Under the pieces are notes generated by a model, which did no database searches, was not told where the DNA came from, and saw nothing but the letters and a program-made list of their open reading frames with translations. From contig DATAGP010000013.1 of the NCBI GenBank assembly GCA_036263655.1, positions 191,585-255,584 of the forward strand: DNA of 64,000 bases, written 5' to 3'. This DNA comes from Schlegelella_A sp036263655 (GTDB lineage: Bacteria > Pseudomonadota > Gammaproteobacteria > Burkholderiales > Burkholderiaceae_C). Position 1 is the first letter of the stretch; each line of letters opens with the position of its first letter. Shown here piece by piece: positions 1 to 7,804 of the stretch. The position numbers and the translations under genes are program-made.

Positions 1-649
1 GCGCGGCTGCCGCGGCCTGGGCGCCGGCCGCGGCGGCCGCTGCCTGTCGCGCGCTGCCGCGCAGCACCCACGCCGCGGGCAAGGCGAGCAGGACGATGGC
101 CGCCATGCTCTGCACGGCGACGGCCCAGCCGGCCAGCGCGGTGATGCCCTGCGCGATGGGAACGAAGACGAACTGTCCGAACGACCCGCCGGCATTGACG
201 ATGCCGCTCGCCATGCCGCGCTTCTCGGGCGCGGTGAGCCGGGCGGTCGCGGCGAGGAGCACGGACGGCCCGGCGAAGCCCGCGCCGCCCGCGCCGATCA
301 CGCCGATGGCGAGGATCAGGCCGAGCGTGGACGTCATCAGCGGAACCATCGCCGTGCCGATGGCCACCAGCGTCAGGCCGAACAGCAGCGTGCGCCCGGC
401 ACCGTAGCGGTCGGCGACGATGCCGGCTACCGGCTGCGTCAGCCCCCACCACAGCTGTCCGACGCCGAAGGCGAGGCTGATGCTGGCGAGGCCGAGACCG
501 GTCGTCGAGTTGATGACGCTGAGGAAGAGTCCCAACGACTGCCGCGCGCCCATGGTGACGGCGTAGATCCCCCCGGCGGCGAGGAGGACCAGGCCGTACG
601 CCACCGCCGGCCGGATGGCGGGGGCGGCGCGCGGCGTCGCGTCAGGCAT
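1..649 (-). CDS. MFS transporter, N-terminal part (runs off the window)
   Basis: This is the first 216 codons of a major facilitator superfamily transporter, open at the left edge. Translation from the ATG at 649 gives hydrophobic helices starting near residue 15, the GARQSLGLFL motif seen in helix 1 of OxlT/MCT-like carriers, and the loop 2-3 signature with D-R-Y-G near residue 80. At least six membrane segments are visible, so about half the protein is present. It starts 8 bases inside the end of the upstream marR gene, so the two are probably translationally coupled, and the regulator probably controls this pump. The substrate cannot be told from this part. Confidence 0.85.
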   Translation of the reverse strand, partial: MPDATPRAAPAIRPAVAYGLVLLAAGGIYAVTMGARQSLGLFLSVINSTTGLGLASISLAFGVGQLWWGLTQPVAGIVADRYGAGRTLLFGLTLVAIGTAMVPLMTSTLGLILAIGVIGAGGAGFAGPSVLLAATARLTAPEKRGMASGIVNAGGSFGQFVFVPIAQGITALAGWAVAVQSMAAIVLLALPAAWVLRGSARQAAAAAAGAQAAAAA

Positions 650-1130
650 GGGCATCTTCCTCGGGTGCGCGGTTGATCTCGGCCAGGCACTCGTCGAGCA
701 GGTCGTGCAGCTGCGCCAGCCGCGCCTCGCCCAAGCGCCGGTTCAAGGCCAGCTGCGCCCGCTTCCATTCGCGCTGCGCCTCGGCTCGCTTGTCGCGCCC
801 CGCCGGCGTGATGGCGACGACGCGCGAGCGCCCGTCGCTGCCCGGGCCGACCTCGACCCAGCCTTGCGCGACCAGCGGCTGCAGGTTGCGCGTCAGCGTC
901 GAGGCGTCCATCTGCATCGCCTCGGCCAGCTCGCCGGGGCGGCTCGGGCCCAGTCGCTCGACGAACGAGAGCAGCGAATACTGCGTCGTCTTCAGGCCGC
1001 AGGTGCCGACGATCCGGTCGTAGTGCTGGCTGACGCGCCGCGTGAGCTGGCGCAATTTCAGGTTCGTGCAGCCGCGCGGTCCGGCGCCGCCGGCGCGGGA
1101 GGGGGGTCGCGGGGAGCGGCTTGCCGGCAT
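642..1130 (-). CDS. MarR-family transcriptional regulator
   Basis: This is a 162-residue winged-helix regulator of the MarR type. The core runs from a helix containing LRQLTRRVSQHYD, through the recognition region (ELAEAMQMDASTLTRNLQPL, about residues 70-90) to the wing with GRSRVVAITPAGR. I chose the ATG at 1130. A longer reading to 1226 crosses the promoter region and adds sequence with no regulator similarity. MarR proteins are usually ligand-responsive repressors of adjacent efflux or catabolic genes. Here a perfect palindrome lies just upstream at 1137-1150, and the MFS gene overlaps the 3' end. Confidence 0.9.
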   Translation of the reverse strand: MPASRSPRPPSRAGGAGPRGCTNLKLRQLTRRVSQHYDRIVGTCGLKTTQYSLLSFVERLGPSRPGELAEAMQMDASTLTRNLQPLVAQGWVEVGPGSDGRSRVVAITPAGRDKRAEAQREWKRAQLALNRRLGEARLAQLHDLLDECLAEINRAPEEDAHA

Positions 1131-1150
1131 CGAAGCATTGTAGCTACAAT
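1121..1150 (+). promoter_or_regulatory. Promoter with MarR-type palindromic operator
   Basis: ATTGTAGCTACAAT at 1137-1150 is a perfect 14-base palindrome of the TTGTA-N2-TACAA kind bound by MarR dimers. Its right arm is also a good -10 box (TACAAT, 1145-1150), with a candidate -35 TTGCCG at 1121-1126 (18-base spacing), for the rightward thioesterase gene. It lies 6 bases upstream of the marR start codon, so one site could repress both directions. Binding is inferred, not shown. Confidence 0.6.
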
Positions 1151-1182
1151 CGTTGCGGTTGCAAGCATCAAGAGCCCCCCGC

Positions 1183-1728
1183 ATGGAAACCGCCGCGACG
1201 ACCGCCCCCAACGACCTCCTGGCCACCTGGCAGGCGCGCGAGGCGGCGGTGCGACACCGCCTGCGCCACTACGGCGTGGCGACCCGGGAGCAGGTCGCCG
1301 GACTGAGCGGCATGCAGATGTTCGAGCGGATGCTGGCCGGCGAGCTGCCGGCGCCGCCCTTCTCCGAGACGCTGGGCTTCCTGCTCGTCGAGGTGGAGCC
1401 CGGGCGCGCGGTCTTCCAGGGCCGTCCCGCGCGCGCCCACTACAACCCGATGGGTACGGTGCACGGCGGCTGGTTCGCCACGCTCCTCGATTCGGCCGTC
1501 GGCTGCGCCGTGCACTCGACCCTGCCCGCCGGCAAGGCTTACACCACGGCCGAGCTGAAGATCAACATCGTCCGCCCGCTCAGCGACAAGATGCCGCTCG
1601 TCGAGGCCGAAGGAAAGGTCATCCATGTCGGCGGCAGGATGGCCACCGCGGACGGCCGGCTCACCGGCGCGGACGGCAAGCTGTACGCTCACGCCTCCAC
1701 GACCTGCTTCATCTTCGACGCGCCATGA
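1183..1728 (+). CDS. PaaI-family hotdog thioesterase
   Basis: This 181-residue protein has a single hotdog domain in its C-terminal two thirds. The catalytic-region motif N-P-M-G-T-V-H-G-G-W (about residues 88-97) is typical of PaaI/YbgC-like acyl-CoA thioesterases, followed by the TTAELKINIVRP strand. Such enzymes hydrolyse acyl-CoA, often aromatic or medium-chain. I chose the ATG at 1183 because the upstream GTG/ATG-like starts fall in the promoter. The stop overlaps the start of the glyoxalase gene (ATGA), so the two form a coupled pair. It is divergent from marR and probably shares its operator. The substrate is unknown. Confidence 0.88.
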   Translation: METAATTAPNDLLATWQAREAAVRHRLRHYGVATREQVAGLSGMQMFERMLAGELPAPPFSETLGFLLVEVEPGRAVFQGRPARAHYNPMGTVHGGWFATLLDSAVGCAVHSTLPAGKAYTTAELKINIVRPLSDKMPLVEAEGKVIHVGGRMATADGRLTGADGKLYAHASTTCFIFDAP

Positions 1729-2111
1729 GATTCCTGCACACCATGCTCCGGGTCGGCGACCTGCAGCGCTCCATCGACTTCTACACGCGGGTGATGGGCA
1801 TGCGCCTCCTGCGCACGACCGAACGGCCGGAGCAGAAGTACTCGCTGGCCTTCGTCGGCTACGGCGCCAACCCCGAGCAGGCGGAGCTCGAGCTCACCTA
1901 CAACCACGGCGTCAGCACGTACGAGCACGGCACCGCCTACGGGCACATCGCGCTCGGCGTCGCCGACGTCCACGCCGCCTGCGAGAAGATCCGCGCCGGC
2001 GGCGGTGCGATCACGCGCGAGCCCGGCCCGGTGAAGGGCGGCACGACGGTGATCGCCTTCGTCACCGATCCGGACGGCTACAAGATCGAGCTGATCGAGC
2101 GCGACGCCTGA
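1725..2111 (+). CDS. gloA: Lactoylglutathione lyase (glyoxalase I)
   Basis: This 128-residue single VOC-fold protein matches glyoxalase I closely. It opens with MRFLHTMLRVGDLQRSIDFYT (His5 a metal ligand), then carries ELELTYNHG (Glu ligand), GHIALGV (His ligand) and DPDGYKIELIE (Glu ligand). It isomerises the hemithioacetal of methylglyoxal and glutathione to S-lactoylglutathione in the cytoplasm. The length is normal for the nickel/cobalt-type bacterial enzyme. It overlaps the thioesterase stop by 4 bases and abuts the convergent eda gene, leaving no room for a terminator. Confidence 0.95.
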   Translation: MRFLHTMLRVGDLQRSIDFYTRVMGMRLLRTTERPEQKYSLAFVGYGANPEQAELELTYNHGVSTYEHGTAYGHIALGVADVHAACEKIRAGGGAITREPGPVKGGTTVIAFVTDPDGYKIELIERDA

Positions 2112-2765
2112 CTACACCGGCCGGAGCGCGGCCGCCTCCCGCGCCAGGCGCGTGATTCGGGACCAGTCGCCGCTACTCAGCGCATCGGCGGGCGTGAGCC
2201 ACGAGCCGCCGACCACCTTCACGTTGGGCAAGGCGAGGAACGACGGCGCCGTTGCTGCCGTGATGCCGCCCGTGGGACAGAACGAGATGTCGGCGAAGGG
2301 GCTGGCCCACGCCTTGAGCATCGCCGCGCCGCCGGCGGCCGAGGCCGGGAAGAACTTGAGGAACGAATGGCCGCTCTCCGCCGCGAGCATGACCTCGGTG
2401 GCCGTCGCCGCGCCGGGCAGCAGAGGCAGCCCCGCTCCGAGGCACGCGTCGACGACCGCCGGGGTGCAGCCGGGGCTCACCGCGAACCGCGCACCTGCGG
2501 CGGCGGCGGCATCCGCGTCGGCGGCGCCGCGGACCGTGCCGGCGCCGACGATCGCTTCCGGCAGACCGCGCGCGATCGCCTCGATGGCCGCCAGCGCCGC
2601 CGGCGTGCGCAAGGTGATCTCGAGCACGCGCACGCCGCCCTCGAGCAGCGCCCGCGCCATCGGCAGCGCCTGCTCGGCGCGCTCGATGACGATGACCGGG
2701 ATCACCGGCCCGTGCGCCGCCAGATCGAGCGGCTCGAGCCGCGCCGCCTTCACATCCACGTGCAC
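2112..2765 (-). CDS. eda: KDPG aldolase (2-dehydro-3-deoxy-phosphogluconate aldolase)
   Basis: This is the second enzyme of the Entner-Doudoroff pathway, cleaving KDPG to pyruvate and glyceraldehyde-3-phosphate. Visible motifs are LEITLRT (catalytic Glu), VGAGTV, SPGCTP and HSFLKFFPA (Schiff-base Lys). No ATG precedes the domain. GTG codons at 2765, 2759 and 2753 all lie within or beside the end of edd, and I used 2765 (217 aa), close to the family's usual ~210. The start overlaps the edd stop, giving tight coupling. The long ORF that appears to fuse this frame to sequence opposite edd is a shadow. Confidence 0.92.
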   Translation of the reverse strand: MHVDVKAARLEPLDLAAHGPVIPVIVIERAEQALPMARALLEGGVRVLEITLRTPAALAAIEAIARGLPEAIVGAGTVRGAADADAAAAAGARFAVSPGCTPAVVDACLGAGLPLLPGAATATEVMLAAESGHSFLKFFPASAAGGAAMLKAWASPFADISFCPTGGITAATAPSFLALPNVKVVGGSWLTPADALSSGDWSRITRLAREAAALRPV

Positions 2766-4588
2766 GCTCCCTCTTCGGCCGAGCCGACGTTGCGGCGCAT
2801 GCCGGCGAACAGCTCGCGGCCGAGGCCGTGCCCGTTGCTCGCCGCCTGCTCGTCGCTCAGCCGCGCCGGCTCGCGCGACGCCCACACCGCCGCGTCGACG
2901 AGCGCCTCGAGCGTGCCGGCCAGGCCGTCGAGCCGGATGACGTCGCCGCTGCGGACGCGACCCAGCGGGCCGCCGCCGAGGGCTTCCGGGCTGACGTGGA
3001 TCGCCGCGGGGACCTGACCGGAAGCGCCGCTCATGCGCCCGTCGGTGAGCAAGGCGACGCGGAAGCCCTTCTTCTGCAGGGCGCCGAGCGCCGGGGTGAG
3101 CTTGTGCAGCTCGGGCATGCCGTTCGCGCGCGGCCCCTGGAAGCGGACCACGGCGACGAAGTCGCGCTCCAGCTCGCCGTCGGCGAACGCGCGCAGCATC
3201 GCCTCCTGGGAGTCGAACACGATCGCCGGCGCTTCGACGACGAGCCGGTCGGCCGGGACCGACGAGATCTTGATGACGGCACGGCCGCAGTTGCCCTCTA
3301 GCAGCTTCAGGCCGCCCTCCTCGCTGAACGGCTGCGCCGCCCGGCGGACGACGCTCGCATCGCCGCTCTCCGCCGGCAGGTCGGCCCACGCGAGGCGGCC
3401 GGCGACGCGCTCCGGGACGCGCGCGTAGTCGGCGAGGCCGCCGGCCGACACCGTCGCGACGTCGGCGTGCAGGCCACCGCTCTCGAGCAGCTCGCGGATC
3501 ACGAAGCCCGGTCCCCCGGCCGCCTGGAACTGGTTCACGTCGGCGGCGCCGTTCGGGTAGACGCGTGCCAGCAGTGGCGTGACCCGCGACAGCTCGGCGA
3601 AGTCGGTCCAGTCGATGCGGATCCCCGCAGCGCGCGCCACGGCGACCCAGTGGATCAGGTGGTTGGTCGAGCCGCCGGTGGCGAGCAGCGCCACCATGGC
3701 ATTGACGATCACGCGCTCGTCGACCAGCCGGCCGATCGGCTGCAGGCGCGCTTGCCCGTCCGCCGCCGCCGGCTTCCACCCGCTGTTGGCGAGGGCGAGT
3801 CGGACGGCCTCGCGCGTCAGGGACTGGCGCAGGTCGGCGTGCGGGTGGACGAAGGCGGCGCCCGGCACGTGCAGGCCCATCGCCTCGAGCAGCATCTGGT
3901 TGCTGTTGGCCGTGCCGTAGAAGGTGCAGGTCCCCGGCCCGTGGTACGAGGCCGACTCGGCGGCCATCAGCGCGTCGCGCCCGACCTGGCCTTGCGCGAA
4001 CTGCTCGCGGACCCGGCTCTTCTCGGAGTTGGCCAGGCCGCTGGACATCGGGCCTCCCGGCACGAAGACGCACGGCAGGTGCCCGAAATGGAGCGCGCCG
4101 ATGAGCAGGCCCGGCACGATCTTGTCGCAGATGCCGAGCAGCAGGGCAGCGTCGAAGACGTCGTGCGACAGCGCGATCGCCGTGCCCATGGCGATGGTGT
4201 CGCGCGAGAACAGGCTCAGCTCCATGCCGGGATGGCCCTGCGTCACCCCGTCGCACATCGCCGGCACGCCGCCGGCGACCTGCGCCGTCGCCCCGAGCTC
4301 GTGCGCGGCCTCGCGGATCACCGCCGGGAACCGCTCGTAGGGCTGGTGCGCCGAGAGCATGTCGTTGTAGGCGGTGACGATGCCGATGTTCGGCGCCCGC
4401 TCGGCGACGATGCGGAGCTTGTCGCCGGCGGGGAGCGCCGCGACCGCATGGGCGACGTTGGCGCAGCCGAGACGGTCGGGGCCGCGCGGCCGCTCCAGCA
4501 TCGCCTCGACGCGGGCCAGGTACGCCTGCCGCTCGCCGGCACTGCGCTCCCGGATTCGCCCGGTGACGTCGACGATCGCCTGCTTCAT
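2750..4588 (-). CDS. edd: Phosphogluconate dehydratase
   Basis: This 612-residue IlvD/Edd-family dehydratase converts 6-phosphogluconate to KDPG, the first committed Entner-Doudoroff step. Characteristic blocks include GIVTAYNDMLSAHQPYE near residue 70, AMCDGVTQGHPGMELSL, LGICDKIVPG and GPGTCTFYGTANSNQM, which contain the Cys ligands of the catalytic iron-sulfur cluster. The C-terminal DGRMSGASG block is intact. The length is normal. It forms an operon with eda. A possible -10 (CAAGAT, 4595-4600 on the minus strand) ends 6 bases before the ATG, so the message may be leaderless. Confidence 0.96.
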   Translation of the reverse strand: MKQAIVDVTGRIRERSAGERQAYLARVEAMLERPRGPDRLGCANVAHAVAALPAGDKLRIVAERAPNIGIVTAYNDMLSAHQPYERFPAVIREAAHELGATAQVAGGVPAMCDGVTQGHPGMELSLFSRDTIAMGTAIALSHDVFDAALLLGICDKIVPGLLIGALHFGHLPCVFVPGGPMSSGLANSEKSRVREQFAQGQVGRDALMAAESASYHGPGTCTFYGTANSNQMLLEAMGLHVPGAAFVHPHADLRQSLTREAVRLALANSGWKPAAADGQARLQPIGRLVDERVIVNAMVALLATGGSTNHLIHWVAVARAAGIRIDWTDFAELSRVTPLLARVYPNGAADVNQFQAAGGPGFVIRELLESGGLHADVATVSAGGLADYARVPERVAGRLAWADLPAESGDASVVRRAAQPFSEEGGLKLLEGNCGRAVIKISSVPADRLVVEAPAIVFDSQEAMLRAFADGELERDFVAVVRFQGPRANGMPELHKLTPALGALQKKGFRVALLTDGRMSGASGQVPAAIHVSPEALGGGPLGRVRSGDVIRLDGLAGTLEALVDAAVWASREPARLSDEQAASNGHGLGRELFAGMRRNVGSAEEGACTWM

Positions 4589-4619
4589 CGGGCGATCTTG
4601 CCTCGCTTCAGGGGGACCG

Positions 4620-5120
4620 TCAGCGCAGCGCCAGTTCGACCCGGTGCGCGTCCTTGTCGCTGAGGCCGCCGGCGGGCATCTCGACCAGCTCGACCTGCAT
4701 CTGCTCGGGCTTGACCCCGTTCGACTGCAGCGCGTGGCGAACCGCCGATGTCCGCGCCTTGGCCAGCTCGAGGTCCTTCGCCTTCTGCGCGCCGGTGAGA
4801 TAGCGGGCCGTCATGCGGACCGTGCCGCCGAGGCCGCGCGCGCCTTCGCTGAAGCGGGCGATCGATTCCGACGACTGGGTCGGCAGCTTGTCGGATCCCG
4901 GCGCGAAGACGACCTCGTTGGCGCCCGACGTCGGCCCGGAAGCGTCCGGCTGCGTTGAAGCCACCGGGGCCGCGGCACCGGCAGGGCTTGCCGCGGCGGC
5001 CGGCGCCTCGGCGCGCCCGGCCAGCACGATTCCTGCAATGGCGATCACGATGAGCAAGGCCACCGCCGCGATGACCACGATCCGTGACGAATTCCGCTGC
5101 GCCGGCCTGCTTTCGCTCAT
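4620..5120 (-). CDS. Single-pass membrane protein with OmpA-like C-terminal domain
   Basis: This 166-residue protein has a short basic N-terminus, one strong membrane helix (about residues 14-34) and an Ala/Pro-rich linker. A C-terminal region from about residue 70 has the layout of an OmpA-like domain: VVFAPGSDKLPTQS, then a strand VRMTARYLTG and a helix with LELAKARTSAVRHAL. The usual peptidoglycan-binding Asp and Arg residues are only partly recognisable. It would sit in the inner membrane facing the periplasm. It stands alone on its strand, downstream of chaC's divergent start. The function is unknown. Confidence 0.75.
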   Translation of the reverse strand: MSESRPAQRNSSRIVVIAAVALLIVIAIAGIVLAGRAEAPAAAASPAGAAAPVASTQPDASGPTSGANEVVFAPGSDKLPTQSSESIARFSEGARGLGGTVRMTARYLTGAQKAKDLELAKARTSAVRHALQSNGVKPEQMQVELVEMPAGGLSDKDAHRVELALR

Positions 5121-5172
5121 GTCGATCTCGTTCTGTCCGGGCTCCCCCCGTGCCGATGCATTCTAGGTGGCG

Positions 5173-5814
5173 ATGACTTCCCCGACCCCCGTGCACAGCG
5201 ACGCGCCCGACCCCAAGCGTCTGCTTGATCACGCTCTTCACACGTGGGGCGGACGCGGCGATGTCTGGGTCTTCGGCTATGCCTCGCTGATCTGGCGGCC
5301 GGAGTTCGAGTCGGTCGAGGACCGCCCGGCCACCGTCTACGGCTGGCACCGCGCCCTGGCGATGCGCTCGCGCGTCAACCGCGGCACGCCGGAGTGCCCC
5401 GGCCTCGTCTTCGCGCTCGTCGCCGGCGGCTGCTGCCGCGGCCGCGCCTACCGGATCGAGCAGTCGCGCGTCGCCGCGGAGCTGCGTCGCCTCTGGGGCC
5501 GCGAGATGCCGAACGGCGTCTACGACCCCAGGTGGCTCGCCTGCCGGACGCCGCTCGGGTCGATCAAGGCGCTGGCGTTCACGCTCAGCCGCAAGAGCCC
5601 GAGCCACACGGGCACGCTGCCGGACCCGCAGATGCTCGACATCCTGCGTACCGCGAACGGCCGCTACGGCAGCACCCTGGCCTACCTGGTCGAGACGGCG
5701 CGCTCGCTTCGCAACTGCGGCATCCGCGACCGCGACGTCGAGCGCCTGGTCGCGCTGGCCGAGCGCCACGCCTTGCGGCACGAGCCGGCGCCCGCGAGCG
5801 AAGGCCTCTGCTAG
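5173..5814 (+). CDS. ChaC-like gamma-glutamylcyclotransferase
   Basis: This roughly 213-residue protein has the ChaC signature VWVFGYASLIWRPEF (about residues 28-42), which forms the substrate-binding loop of glutathione-specific gamma-glutamylcyclotransferases. It also has GWHRALAMRSRVNRGTPE and GRAYRI. The family degrades glutathione to 5-oxoproline and Cys-Gly in the cytoplasm. The ATG at 5173 is preferred. A GTG two codons upstream (5167) is also possible and neither has a strong ribosome-binding site. The 3' end overlaps the convergent nucleotidyltransferase gene by 4 bases. Confidence 0.9.
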   Translation: MTSPTPVHSDAPDPKRLLDHALHTWGGRGDVWVFGYASLIWRPEFESVEDRPATVYGWHRALAMRSRVNRGTPECPGLVFALVAGGCCRGRAYRIEQSRVAAELRRLWGREMPNGVYDPRWLACRTPLGSIKALAFTLSRKSPSHTGTLPDPQMLDILRTANGRYGSTLAYLVETARSLRNCGIRDRDVERLVALAERHALRHEPAPASEGLC

Positions 5815-6410
5815 GCCGCGATGTCGCGGCGCACCGCCTCGAGGTCGCCGGGCGTGTCGATGTCGACCAGGATGCCGGGGTCGTCGAGCTCGATGCCGAA
5901 CGCCGGATAGCGGGCGAGCAGGCGACGCGCCCCTTCGTCGCCGCGCAGGGCGACGAGCTCGGAATAGAACTCCGCCGCGAAGCCGACCGGATGGCCGCGC
6001 CGGCCGCGGTGCTGCGCGTAGACCACCGAATGGTGCTCGAGCCCTCGCGCCACGGCCTGCAGCGTCGACGACCGGACGAGCGGCATGTCGCCGGGCAGGA
6101 CCAACCAGCCGGCGGCGTGCGGCCGGGCGCTGACGCCGGCGGCGATCGACACGCCCATGCCCAGCGGCGCTGCGCCGGTGCCCACCTCCGGCAGGACGAC
6201 CACGTCGCGCGCTGCGACGCTGCTGCGAGCGACGTCGGAGAACGCCTCGGTGGTGACGACGATCACCGGCAGGCGGCTGGCGAGGGCGTGCGCCAGCGTC
6301 TCGGCCAGCACGCTCGAGTCGCCCAGCCGTTGCGCCAGCTTGTGCGTGCTGCCCTCGAAGCGCGAGCCCTTTCCTGCCGCGAGGACGATCACTGCCGGGT
6401 TCTCTTCCAT
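5811..6410 (-). CDS. MocA/MobA-like nucleotidyltransferase
   Basis: This 199-residue Rossmann-like NTP transferase has the nucleotide-binding loop LAAGKGSRFEG (residues 10-20), the metal-binding motif LPGDMPLV (about 105-112) and the RRGHPVGF motif. These are typical of the molybdenum-cofactor cytidylyltransferase branch, which makes the CMP-form cofactor used by xanthine-dehydrogenase-family enzymes. A molybdenum hydroxylase of that class (iorAB) lies 18 kb away, which fits. It is not adjacent to other Mo genes, so a different NTP-transferase role cannot be excluded. Confidence 0.8.
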   Translation of the reverse strand: MEENPAVIVLAAGKGSRFEGSTHKLAQRLGDSSVLAETLAHALASRLPVIVVTTEAFSDVARSSVAARDVVVLPEVGTGAAPLGMGVSIAAGVSARPHAAGWLVLPGDMPLVRSSTLQAVARGLEHHSVVYAQHRGRRGHPVGFAAEFYSELVALRGDEGARRLLARYPAFGIELDDPGILVDIDTPGDLEAVRRDIAA

Positions 6411-6532
6411 GCGTCGAGGATGGAAGACGCGCCATGAATCAGTAACTGGTAGGTCTACGTAAGGCCTTCCACCTAAGGAGAGTCAGGAGTGCACGCACGC
6501 CGCGCAGCGACCGAGAATCGCGGCGCGCTTCC

Positions 6533-6538
6533 TATACT
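6533..6538 (+). promoter_or_regulatory. -10 box of pdxH, possibly leaderless
   Basis: TATACT lies 6 bases before the pdxH ATG. With transcription starting 6-7 bases downstream, the message would begin at or next to the start codon. No clear -35 box and no ribosome-binding site is visible, which fits a leaderless transcript. Confidence 0.45.
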
Positions 6539-6544
6539 CGGCCG

Positions 6545-7180
6545 ATGACGGACCTGGCTGCCCTGCGCAAGAGCTACGAGCTGGCCGAGCTCGACGAATC
6601 CGCTTCTGAAGCCGACCCGCTGCGCCAGTTCGAGCTCTGGCTGCGGCAGGCGATCGACGGCAAGCTGCCCGAGCCGAACGCCATGACCCTGGCGACCGTC
6701 GGGGCCGATCGGCGCCCTTCGACGCGGGTCGTCCTCATCAAGGGCTACGACGCGCGCGGCCTCGTCTGGTTCACGAACTACGAGAGCCGCAAGGGCCGCG
6801 AGCTGGCCGCCAACCCGGCCGCGGCCTTGCAGTTCCACTGGGTCGAGCTGGAGCGCGTCGTCCGCATCGAAGGACTCGTGGACAAGGTGTCGGCCGAGGA
6901 ATCGGACGCCTACTTCGACTCGCGCCCCTTCGACTCCCGGATCGGCGCCTGGGCGTCGCCGCAGAGCCAGGTTATCCCCTCACGCGCAACCCTCGTCGCC
7001 AACGCCGCCCGCTACGGCGCCCAGTTCATGCTCCGCCCGCCCCGGCCGCCGCACTGGGGCGGCTATCGGCTCGCGCCGTCGACGTGGGAGTTCTGGCAGG
7101 GCCGCAAGTCGCGCCTGCACGACCGCCTGCGCTACCGGCAGGAGGCCGGGGCCTGGATTCGCGAGCGGCTCGCGCCCTGA
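6545..7180 (+). CDS. pdxH: Pyridoxamine 5'-phosphate oxidase
   Basis: This 211-residue FMN enzyme oxidises pyridoxine- or pyridoxamine-5'-phosphate to pyridoxal 5'-phosphate, the last step of vitamin B6 biosynthesis and salvage. Family motifs are present in order: PNAMTLATV, RPSTRVVLIKGYD (FMN binding), WFTNYESRKGRELAANP, ALQFHW, an SRIGAWASPQSQVI block, and the C-terminal WGGYRLAPSTWEFWQGRKSR and RLHDR signature. Length and both termini are normal. It is a single gene, divergent from the nucleotidyltransferase. Confidence 0.97.
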   Translation: MTDLAALRKSYELAELDESASEADPLRQFELWLRQAIDGKLPEPNAMTLATVGADRRPSTRVVLIKGYDARGLVWFTNYESRKGRELAANPAAALQFHWVELERVVRIEGLVDKVSAEESDAYFDSRPFDSRIGAWASPQSQVIPSRATLVANAARYGAQFMLRPPRPPHWGGYRLAPSTWEFWQGRKSRLHDRLRYRQEAGAWIRERLAP

Positions 7181-7199
7181 GTCCGGCGGCGAGCGCCGC

Positions 7200-7802
7200 T
7201 CAGCGAGGCGGGCCGGTGTAGGCCGCGACGACGGCTGCGTCAATGCGGTAGCCGCTCGCGCCCATGGTCGATTCCTGGCGCGTGGCGCGCAGCGTGCCGC
7301 TCACCCACACGGTGTCCATCGCCCGGAACTTGGTCCCTTTCGGCGCGACGACGAAGACGATCTGGTTGGCGGGCGGCGGCGGCGTGTGGATGCAGGCGCC
7401 GAAGTAAGGCACCAGCAGGAATTCCTTCAGCTCGCCGGCGGCTTCGTCGAGCGGCACCACGTAGCCCGGCAACTTGACCCGTGCGCCGTCGAGCGCAGGA
7501 ACGACAGGGGCGTTGTCGAGCACGGCGCGCATGTCCTTGAGCATCTGCCCGGCGCGCGGATCGGCGTCGTTGACGGCGCCGAGCTCGCGCAGGCGAAAGC
7601 CCTTGAACGGATCCCAGTCCTTGGGGATCAGCTCGTCCCACTTGATCTCGCGGAACGGCTCCGCTCCCGGCGCGGCGGCCTGCGCCGCAGACGGAAGCAC
7701 CGGCGCCAGGGCGACCGCGGCGACGCCGACGAGCAGGGCGGCGCCGACGCTCAGGAAGCCGATCAGCGGCGAGGCCGGACGGGGCGAGGGTCGGGTCTTC
7801 AT
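7200..7802 (-). CDS. DUF3299 periplasmic protein of a zinc-uptake-like operon
   Basis: This 200-residue protein has an N-terminal signal/anchor helix (about residues 14-42 ending AQAA). Its mature domain carries I-K-W-D-E-L-I-P, K-L-P-G-Y-V-V-P-L-D and L-L-V-P-Y-F-G-A-C-I-H-T-P-P-P-P-A-N, the hallmark of DUF3299 proteins. The conserved Cys and His in the last block could bind metal. It is the last gene of the five-gene operon 10941 to 7200, two bases after the permease gene. From recollection, a DUF3299 protein is also part of the Vibrio cholerae Zrg zinc system. The exact role is unknown. Confidence 0.85.
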   Translation of the reverse strand: MKTRPSPRPASPLIGFLSVGAALLVGVAAVALAPVLPSAAQAAAPGAEPFREIKWDELIPKDWDPFKGFRLRELGAVNDADPRAGQMLKDMRAVLDNAPVVPALDGARVKLPGYVVPLDEAAGELKEFLLVPYFGACIHTPPPPANQIVFVVAPKGTKFRAMDTVWVSGTLRATRQESTMGASGYRIDAAVVAAYTGPPR

Positions 7803-7804
7803 GG

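Noticed and set aside
2112..4256. A 714-codon minus-strand ORF that seems to fuse a long unknown protein to KDPG aldolase
   Set aside because: Its first 500 codons are an out-of-frame reading of edd (Arg/Ala/Gly-rich, no motifs); only the last part is eda.
6447..6457. TGGTAGGTCTA near pdxH, similar to the GntR motif at 55-57 kb
   Set aside because: It differs from the consensus in the second half-site, lies 49 kb away beside a housekeeping gene, and is not palindromic.
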